Origin: Acidimicrobiaceae bacterium
Lineage (GTDB): Bacteria > Actinomycetota > Acidimicrobiia > Acidimicrobiales > RAAP-2
Reading direction: 5' to 3'
DNA: 42,682 nt
Assembly (NCBI GenBank): GCA_003153575.1
Contig: PLZW01000031.1
Span: 1-42,682, forward strand
Below, piece after piece: positions 35,184 through 42,682 of the stretch. The notes below the pieces were generated by a model, which saw only the letters and a list, made by a program, of their open reading frames with translations, ran no database searches and was not told the origin of the DNA. Both the position numbers and the translations under genes were made by a program. Numbering within the stretch: the first letter of the stretch is position 1; each line of letters opens with the position of its first letter.

Positions 35184-35945
35184 GTGCCGGTGATGGACCT
35201 CAACGCGGACCTGGCCGAGGGCGAGATCGTCGGCCCGACCGACCTGGCCGTGCTGGACGTCGTGACGAGCGCCAGCCTGGCCTGCGGGTTCCACGCCGGG
35301 AACCCGTCGGTGATGCGGGAGGCGGCCGAGGCCTGTGTCGAACGGGGCGTGGCCATCGGGGCCCACGTCTCCTACCGCGACCGCGCCGGGTTCGGGCGCC
35401 AGGCGCTCCACGTGGAGCCGGAACAGTTGGCCGCCGACCTCGTGGAGCAGTGGGAGGCGCTGGTCGACGCGGTCGACCGTGCCGGCGGGCGCGTCCGCTA
35501 CGTCAAGCCGCACGGTGCCCTGTACCACGCCGCGGCCACCGATACCGCGGTGGCTCGCACACTGGTCGATGCCCTGGGGTCGCGTTGCCCGGTGCTGGTC
35601 GGTCCCCCCGGCGGGATGTCGGCCGCGCCGGCCGCCGCAGCCGGTGTCCGCGTGGTGAGCGAAGGGTTCTGCGACCGCGGGTACGACCGCCGCGGCGTCC
35701 TCATCCCCCGCGGCGAGGACGGTGCCTCGGTCGACGACACCGGCACCTCAGCTGCCCGGGCCCGGTCACTGGCCGTCGACGGCGGCATCCACGCGGTGGA
35801 CGGCACGTGGGTGGCGCTCGCGGTCCGGACCCTGTGCATCCACGGCGACAGGCCCGATGCCCACCTCCGGGCCCGGGCCGTACGGGATGCCCTGGAGGCC
35901 GCCGGCGTCGAACTCGGGGCCTTCTCCCTAGCGGAGCCGGACTGA
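35184..35945 (+). CDS. pxpA: 5-oxoprolinase subunit A (LamB/YcsF family)
   Basis: A 253-residue member of the PxpA family, which with PxpB and PxpC opens 5-oxoproline to glutamate using ATP. It has the N-terminal MDLNADLAEGE, SASLACGFHAGNP, YVKPHGALYH and SEGFCDRGYDRRG. Starts GTG 35184, GTG 35190 and ATG 35193 are all possible; the first fits a leaderless start. It is on the opposite strand to the conserved housekeeping blocks on both sides, so it looks like an insertion with the next two genes. Confidence 0.93.
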   Translation: MPVMDLNADLAEGEIVGPTDLAVLDVVTSASLACGFHAGNPSVMREAAEACVERGVAIGAHVSYRDRAGFGRQALHVEPEQLAADLVEQWEALVDAVDRAGGRVRYVKPHGALYHAAATDTAVARTLVDALGSRCPVLVGPPGGMSAAPAAAAGVRVVSEGFCDRGYDRRGVLIPRGEDGASVDDTGTSAARARSLAVDGGIHAVDGTWVALAVRTLCIHGDRPDAHLRARAVRDALEAAGVELGAFSLAEPD

Positions 35946-35983
35946 CTCCGTGACCGGACGAAGCCCGTGACGCAAGCGAGCCG

Positions 35984-37666
35984 ATGAGTGACCCGAACAG
36001 TGGCCCGCGATGGCGGGTCATCGAATTCGGCGACCGGGCCCTCCTGGTCGAGACCGGCGACGTCGGCGCCGCCCACCAATTGGCGAACGAGGTGGCGGAC
36101 CGCATGGCGGCCGGCGACGCGCCAGGAGGCGTCGACGATGTCGCCGTCGGCTTCGCCAGCGTGGTGGTCGTCCTCGATCCCGATCCCGAGCAGGCGGACC
36201 AGGACGCGGTGGCCTCCTGGTTGGCCCGGGTCACCGAAGGTGCACGGTCGGGTGGCCGGCGCCGGCGCAGCCGACGCAGTAGGCGCACCCACATCCTGCC
36301 GGTCGTCTTCGACGGTCCCGATCTCGGCGAGGTGGCGGCGGCAGTCGGCAACCCCATCCACCGCGTCGTCGACCTCGTGGTGGCGGCCGACCTCGAGGTC
36401 GCCTTCGTGGGCTTCGCTCCCGGGTTCCCCTATCTGACCGGGCTGCCCGCCCCCTTGGCCGAGCTCCCCCGACGGCCCACGCCCCGGACCTCGGTGCCGG
36501 CCGGCTCGTTGGCCGTCGCCGCCGGGTTCGCCGCCGTCTACCCGCGGTCCACCCCCGGCGGATGGCATCTCCTCGGGCGCACGGCCGTCACCCTCTTCGA
36601 CCCGGACGTCCCTCCCCACAACCGGATGGCACCGGGGGACCGTGTGCGTATCACCGTCGTCGGGCCCGACGAGGTCCCCCCGGTGGTGGACGACGTCGAT
36701 CGGCCGGCTCTCGACGCCGGCGACGGTCAGTGCCTCGAGGTGCTGGAACCGGGCCTCATGACCACCGTCCAGGACAACGGGCGCCGCGGCTGCACCCATC
36801 TCGGGGTGCCCGCCGCCGGCGCCGCCGATCCCCGGTCCTTGACCCTGGTCAACCTCCTGCTCGGCAATCCGCCCGGGAGCGCCGCCCTTGAGTGCACGGC
36901 TTCCGGCCCCACGCTCCGGGTGGGAGGTGACGGCTACCTCGCCGTGGTCGGGGTGGCACCCGGTTCGGTGGAGGTCACGGTGGACGGGCACCCGGTGCCC
37001 GACTGCACCGTGCTGCCGGTGACGGACGGCCAGGTGGTGTGCATCGGCCGGGTCCGGCGTGGTCTACGGGCCTACCTCGGCGTGACCGGCGGCCTGACCA
37101 CTCCGATCCTGTTCGGCTCGCAGTCCTCGGACAGCTTGGCGGGCCTGGGTCCCGGACCTCTACGCGTCGGCGACCGGCTCGGTCGGGGCACGGGCGGACG
37201 GCCGCGCGGCAGCCTCGCACCTCCGGCCATTGTGGTACCCGACGGGACCGCCACCTTGCGCGTGCTCCCCGGTCCCCACGGGTCGCCGTCTCCGGGCCTG
37301 ACGACGACCCGGTGGCAGGTGGGCCCCGACATCGACCGCATCGGCGTGCGCCTCGAACCGGTCGACCGGTCCCGACTGGACGCCGGCGGCCCGCGGGCCT
37401 CGTTGCCCATGGTGACCGGCGCCGTCCAGGTCCCGCCCGACGGTCGGCCGATCATCCTGCTCCCCGACCACGCCACCGTCGGGGGCTACCCCGTGGTCGC
37501 CTGCGTGGTGGCTGCCGACCTGGCGCTCCTCGGACAGCTGGTTCCGGGGGACGCCGTCGCCTTCGTCGAGGTCGACCGGTCGACGGCGTCCCGGTCGGCG
37601 CGCGCCGAGCGCCTGGACCGCGATGCCCGGGTGATGGGCTGGTTCCCGACGGTGGCCGGCACGTGA
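35984..37666 (+). CDS. pxpB-pxpC: Fused 5-oxoprolinase subunits B and C
   Basis: A 560-residue fusion. Residues about 10-235 are PxpB (KipI-like): RVIEFGDRALLVE, the conserved VAFVGFAPGFPYLTGLP and the PAGSLAVAAGF segment. Residues about 245-550 are PxpC (KipA-like): LEVLEPGLMTTVQDNGR, GVPAAGAADPRSL, and a C-terminal PDHATVGGYPVVA. In most bacteria these are separate genes. An Arg/Ser-rich stretch (GGRRRRSRRSRR) interrupts PxpB before its conserved core and may be a flexible insert. The gene lies 38 bases after pxpA, completing the enzyme. Confidence 0.93.
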   Translation: MSDPNSGPRWRVIEFGDRALLVETGDVGAAHQLANEVADRMAAGDAPGGVDDVAVGFASVVVVLDPDPEQADQDAVASWLARVTEGARSGGRRRRSRRSRRTHILPVVFDGPDLGEVAAAVGNPIHRVVDLVVAADLEVAFVGFAPGFPYLTGLPAPLAELPRRPTPRTSVPAGSLAVAAGFAAVYPRSTPGGWHLLGRTAVTLFDPDVPPHNRMAPGDRVRITVVGPDEVPPVVDDVDRPALDAGDGQCLEVLEPGLMTTVQDNGRRGCTHLGVPAAGAADPRSLTLVNLLLGNPPGSAALECTASGPTLRVGGDGYLAVVGVAPGSVEVTVDGHPVPDCTVLPVTDGQVVCIGRVRRGLRAYLGVTGGLTTPILFGSQSSDSLAGLGPGPLRVGDRLGRGTGGRPRGSLAPPAIVVPDGTATLRVLPGPHGSPSPGLTTTRWQVGPDIDRIGVRLEPVDRSRLDAGGPRASLPMVTGAVQVPPDGRPIILLPDHATVGGYPVVACVVAADLALLGQLVPGDAVAFVEVDRSTASRSARAERLDRDARVMGWFPTVAGT

Positions 37667-37760
37667 CCTCGGACGACGGACCGCCGGGCCGGGGGCGACG
37701 TGGCACGATGGGGCACCACCAGGACGGGGCGACGGCACCCGCACACATAAGGAGCGGCAC

Positions 37761-38339
37761 GTGAGCGACACCGGGCAGAACGAGGACGGCAGCCCCTTCC
37801 AGTCACGGGCGGACGGCCAGCTCCACTTCGAGCCGGGCACCGCGGACACCACGTTCCCGGTCACGGCCCCGGAGGACGCCACGCCTCTCGACGAGCACGA
37901 ACCCGAGGGCACCATCCCGCCGAGTCCCCTGTGGGCCATGAAGGAACGGGCCCACGGCGGGATCCACATCTTCGGGCACCCGGCCCGCATCCGCGCTTCG
38001 GCGGGATCGGGCGATGCCACCGTCTACGCCATCGACGACGGCCCGAAGCACTGCATGATCGGCCGCCGCGTGGGCGCCACCACCGGCGGCTGCGTCTACA
38101 GCCTGGTCGCCCGCGTCGACCTCCACACCTGGCTGTCCCTCGAGTCGGGAGCGCTCGACGGGCGAGCGGCCTTCCTGGCTTCCCACGAGGCCGGCCTCAG
38201 CGGGACCGTCGAAGACGACGGGGTGTCCAACGTGTTCGATGTCGACTGGTATGCGGCCCCGTCCGATATTCCCGAGGAGTACCTGCCGCCGGCGCCGTTC
38301 CGCACCTTCGCCGAGGACCTGCCGACCGCCGACCGGTAG
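37761..38339 (+). CDS. Hypothetical acidic protein
   Basis: I do not recognise this 192-residue protein. It has an excellent ribosome site (AAGGAG, 6 bases before GTG 37761) and high GC at third positions, so it is very likely expressed. There is no signal peptide or membrane segment. The first 60 residues are polar and acidic. A central block contains HGGIHIFGHPARIRA, then KHCMIGRRVGATTGGCVYSLVARVD, followed by acidic segments ending in aromatic PFRTFAEDL. The pattern suggests a compact beta-rich domain. It follows pxpBC by 94 bases on the same strand, so a link with 5-oxoproline use is possible but unproven. Confidence 0.75.
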   Translation: MSDTGQNEDGSPFQSRADGQLHFEPGTADTTFPVTAPEDATPLDEHEPEGTIPPSPLWAMKERAHGGIHIFGHPARIRASAGSGDATVYAIDDGPKHCMIGRRVGATTGGCVYSLVARVDLHTWLSLESGALDGRAAFLASHEAGLSGTVEDDGVSNVFDVDWYAAPSDIPEEYLPPAPFRTFAEDLPTADR

Positions 38340-38361
38340 CCGCCACCGGGCCCGGGAACGT

Positions 38362-39201
38362 TCAGCCGAGGGTCGCCCGCAGGCGCTCCCGCTCGGCCAT
38401 GGCGGCCTCCCGGAGGGCACCGACGTCCGGACCGGCGGCGAGGAGCGAGCGCGAGGCGCTCGGCAGGACCGTCCCCGGGGCGCAGGCACCGAACAGGCGG
38501 CCGACATCCTGGGCCGTTCCACCCTGGACCCCGACTCCCGGAGCCAGGATCACCCCACCCAGGTCGGCGAGGTCGAAGGCCGACGGCTCGAGTGTGGCGC
38601 CGATGACCACGCCGACCGTGCCCGCCACGGCCAGGCCGCCGTCGTTGAGGGCGGCGATGTCGGCCAGCAGCTGGTCCTCGACCGACGGGCCGGCCGCCGT
38701 GGCCGCCGTCTGCAGTGCCCGGCCCTCCGGGTTGGAGCTGCGGGTCACGACGATGACGCCCCTCCCGCTTGCCGCGGCCAGGTCGAAGGCCGGTTGGAGG
38801 GCACCGAGGCCCACGTAGGGCGTGACCGTCATGGCGTCGGCCGCCAAGGGGCTGGTCGGGTCGAGCCAGGCCGCGGCGTAGGCCTCCATGGTCGAGCCGA
38901 TGTCGCCCCGCTTGGCGTCGGCGATGGCCAGGAGCCCGGCGTCGCGGCAGGCGGCCAGGACGTCCTCCAGAGCGGCCAGCCCGTCGGACCCCAGCCGCTC
39001 GAAGAACGCCACCTGGGGCTTGACCACCGGGACCACCTCGGTGAAGGCCTCGACGCAGGTCAGCCCGAAGGTCCGCAGGCCGACTGCCGAGTCAGGCAGT
39101 CCCCAGTCGGCCAGCAGGTCCGCCGAGGGGTCGATGCCGGCACACAGCGGTCCGGTCACGGCCACCGCCTTGGCCACCCGTGTCGCGAATCCGTCCGTCA
39201 T
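38362..39201 (-). CDS. pyrF: Orotidine 5'-phosphate decarboxylase
   Basis: A decarboxylase (279 residues from ATG 39201, 284 from ATG 39216) making UMP. It is of the mycobacterial type-2 family: PLCAGIDPSADLL, VKPQVAFFERLG, and the active site AIADAKRGDIGST with the catalytic Lys and Asp. Both candidate ATGs have an identical GGAGGATCAC before them because of a 15-bp duplication. An ATG at 39267 has no ribosome site. It is the last gene of carB-pyrD-pyrF and converges with the hypothetical gene 22 bases away. Confidence 0.96.
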   Translation of the reverse strand: MTDGFATRVAKAVAVTGPLCAGIDPSADLLADWGLPDSAVGLRTFGLTCVEAFTEVVPVVKPQVAFFERLGSDGLAALEDVLAACRDAGLLAIADAKRGDIGSTMEAYAAAWLDPTSPLAADAMTVTPYVGLGALQPAFDLAAASGRGVIVVTRSSNPEGRALQTAATAAGPSVEDQLLADIAALNDGGLAVAGTVGVVIGATLEPSAFDLADLGGVILAPGVGVQGGTAQDVGRLFGACAPGTVLPSASRSLLAAGPDVGALREAAMAERERLRATLG

Positions 39202-39226
39202 GTGATCCTCCGTCATGTGATCCTCC
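39197..39226. repeat. Perfect 15-bp tandem duplication of the pyrF ribosome site and start
   Basis: GTCATGTGATCCTCC occurs at 39197-39211 and again at 39212-39226. On the minus strand each copy is GGAGG, 5 bases, ATG, in the same frame. The result is two equivalent initiation sites giving proteins that differ by five residues (MTEDH). Confidence 0.9.
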
Positions 39227-39297
39227 TCCTCGTCCCGTCGTCCGTGTTCCATACCGATGCGACCCATGGGGACTGCCGCCGCCCGTGCGCAGTCTGC

Positions 39298-40293
39298 TCA
39301 GCCATGGGCCACCCCCCGCAGGGAGGCCACCGAGCGCACCCGGTGGGCCGAACACCACGCCCCGATCTGGTCGAGCACCCGCCAGGGGGCCCTCGGGTCC
39401 CGGAAGGTGGCCGTGCCCACCTGTACGGCGTCGGCGCCGGCCATCAGCAGCTCGATGGCGTCCCTTCCCGTCATCACACCGCCGACGCCGATGATGGTGG
39501 CGTCGGGGTGGGCGGCGCGCACGTCGAAGACGGCCCGCACGGCGATGGGGTGGACCGGGGGACCCGACAGCCCGCCACCGGCCGCACCGGAGCCGAGCAC
39601 CGGTGTCCTGCGCTCCAGGTCGATGGCCATGGCCAGCGCCGTGTTGATCAGGGTGACCCCCTCCGCCCCGTGGGCGAGCGCCGCCCCGGCCACCTCGGCC
39701 AGGTCGGCCACCGTCGGACTGAGCTTGGCCCACAGGGGCAGGTCGGGACCGTTCGAGGCCACCGCATCAAGCACCTCGGCCGTGGCCGCTGGCGAGTGGG
39801 CGAACATATGGCGCCGGTCGTCGATGTTCGGGCAGCTGACGTTGACCTCGATGGCGGTGAGGCCCTCGACGCCGACGAGCATGCCCGCGGCCTTGGCGAA
39901 GTCGTCGACCCGCTGGCCCCAGATGCTGACCACGGTGCGGGCCCCCGATGCGGCCAGGCGGGGCAGGTCGTCCCTGACCCAGGTTTCGATCCCCGGACCC
40001 TGGAGCCCCACGCTGTTGACCATGCCGGCCCCGGCCTGGTGGACACGGGGGGCGGGGTTGCCGGCCCAGGGTTCGACGGACAGCGACTTGACGACCATGG
40101 CCCCCAGGGCGGCCAGCGGCCCGTAGGCCTCGAGCTCGTCGCCGTGCCCGGCGGTGCCCGAGGCGGTCATGACCGGATTGGGGAGGACGAGGGAGCCGAC
40201 GGGGACGGACAGATCCACGTCGCTGCGGGTGGCGGCCCGCCAGGCCCGTCCCACCCGACGGCGGCGTCCGGTGCCGAACCCGGGTTCGCTCAC
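39298..40293 (-). CDS. pyrD: Dihydroorotate dehydrogenase, class 1
   Basis: A 331-residue flavoenzyme oxidising dihydroorotate to orotate. It has DLSVPVGSLVLPNPVMTASG, VVKSLSVEPWAGNP and EVNVSCPN, where the cysteine is the catalytic base of class 1 enzymes; class 2 has serine. Class 1B needs a PyrK partner, which is not next to it. The GTG at 40293 is 4 bases from the carB stop. An Arg-rich stretch of about 25 residues precedes the conserved start, so a later GTG before DLSV is an alternative. Confidence 0.94.
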   Translation of the reverse strand: MSEPGFGTGRRRRVGRAWRAATRSDVDLSVPVGSLVLPNPVMTASGTAGHGDELEAYGPLAALGAMVVKSLSVEPWAGNPAPRVHQAGAGMVNSVGLQGPGIETWVRDDLPRLAASGARTVVSIWGQRVDDFAKAAGMLVGVEGLTAIEVNVSCPNIDDRRHMFAHSPAATAEVLDAVASNGPDLPLWAKLSPTVADLAEVAGAALAHGAEGVTLINTALAMAIDLERRTPVLGSGAAGGGLSGPPVHPIAVRAVFDVRAAHPDATIIGVGGVMTGRDAIELLMAGADAVQVGTATFRDPRAPWRVLDQIGAWCSAHRVRSVASLRGVAHG

Positions 40294-40297
40294 CGCT

Positions 40298-42682
<2,385 letters not shown>

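Overview
The window is a GC-rich chromosomal segment from an actinobacterium, most likely Acidimicrobiia or a close relative. The evidence is the arg cluster order, an actinobacterial integration host factor (mihF), a PriA without ATPase motifs, many GTG starts, and the 16S fragment at the left edge. Class-level placement is inference. Almost everything is housekeeping, and the gene order follows two blocks known from Mycobacterium (infC-rpmI-rplT-tsnR-pheS-pheT-argCJBDFRGH and carB-pyrF-mihF-gmk-rpoZ-coaBC-metK-priA-fmt-rpe-ribD-ribBA-ribH), joined through hisG and a cold-shock-domain gene.

Layout. Positions 1-213 are the 5' end of a 16S rRNA gene on the minus strand, with its leader (boxA-like elements) and a near-consensus promoter at 518-546. 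Positions 674-3252 hold a lipoprotein gene and a DipZ-type thiol-redox protein. Positions 3368-11885 are the complete arginine operon argC-J-B-D-F-R-G-H on the minus strand, headed by four half-sites at exact 10-bp spacing that look like an ArgR operator. Two plus-strand genes (FAD amine oxidase, HAD phosphatase; 11971-14053) face it. Positions 14084-20128 hold pheT, pheS, a SpoU methyltransferase, rplT, rpmI and infC (minus), preceded by a leader with five hairpins. A DUF1844-like gene and an MFS/GPH transporter run on the plus strand (20340-22735). The transporter overlaps a convergent cold-shock-domain gene by 430 bp. Positions 23075-29167 hold hisG, ribH, ribBA, ribD, rpe, fmt and def; positions 29206-35043 hold priA, metK, coaBC, rpoZ, gmk and mihF (all minus). 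A plus-strand insert (35184-38339) carries 5-oxoprolinase genes pxpA and a fused pxpB-pxpC, then an unknown gene. Positions 38362-42682 hold pyrF, pyrD and the 3' three quarters of carB (minus).

I do not see a new defence, mobile or biosynthetic system. The notable signals concern expression. (1) Neighbouring genes are very often joined by 4-base NTGA stop/start overlaps, including three where the only or best start is CTG; for gmk no ATG, GTG or TTG exists upstream of the P-loop. (2) infC has no canonical start for its conserved N-terminus and probably starts at ATA. (3) Several operon heads have a TANNNT -10 box only 6-8 bases before the start codon and no Shine-Dalgarno, which suggests leaderless mRNAs. 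(4) There is a 430-bp convergent coding overlap with an internal 54-bp tandem repeat. Strong U-tract terminators were not seen anywhere.
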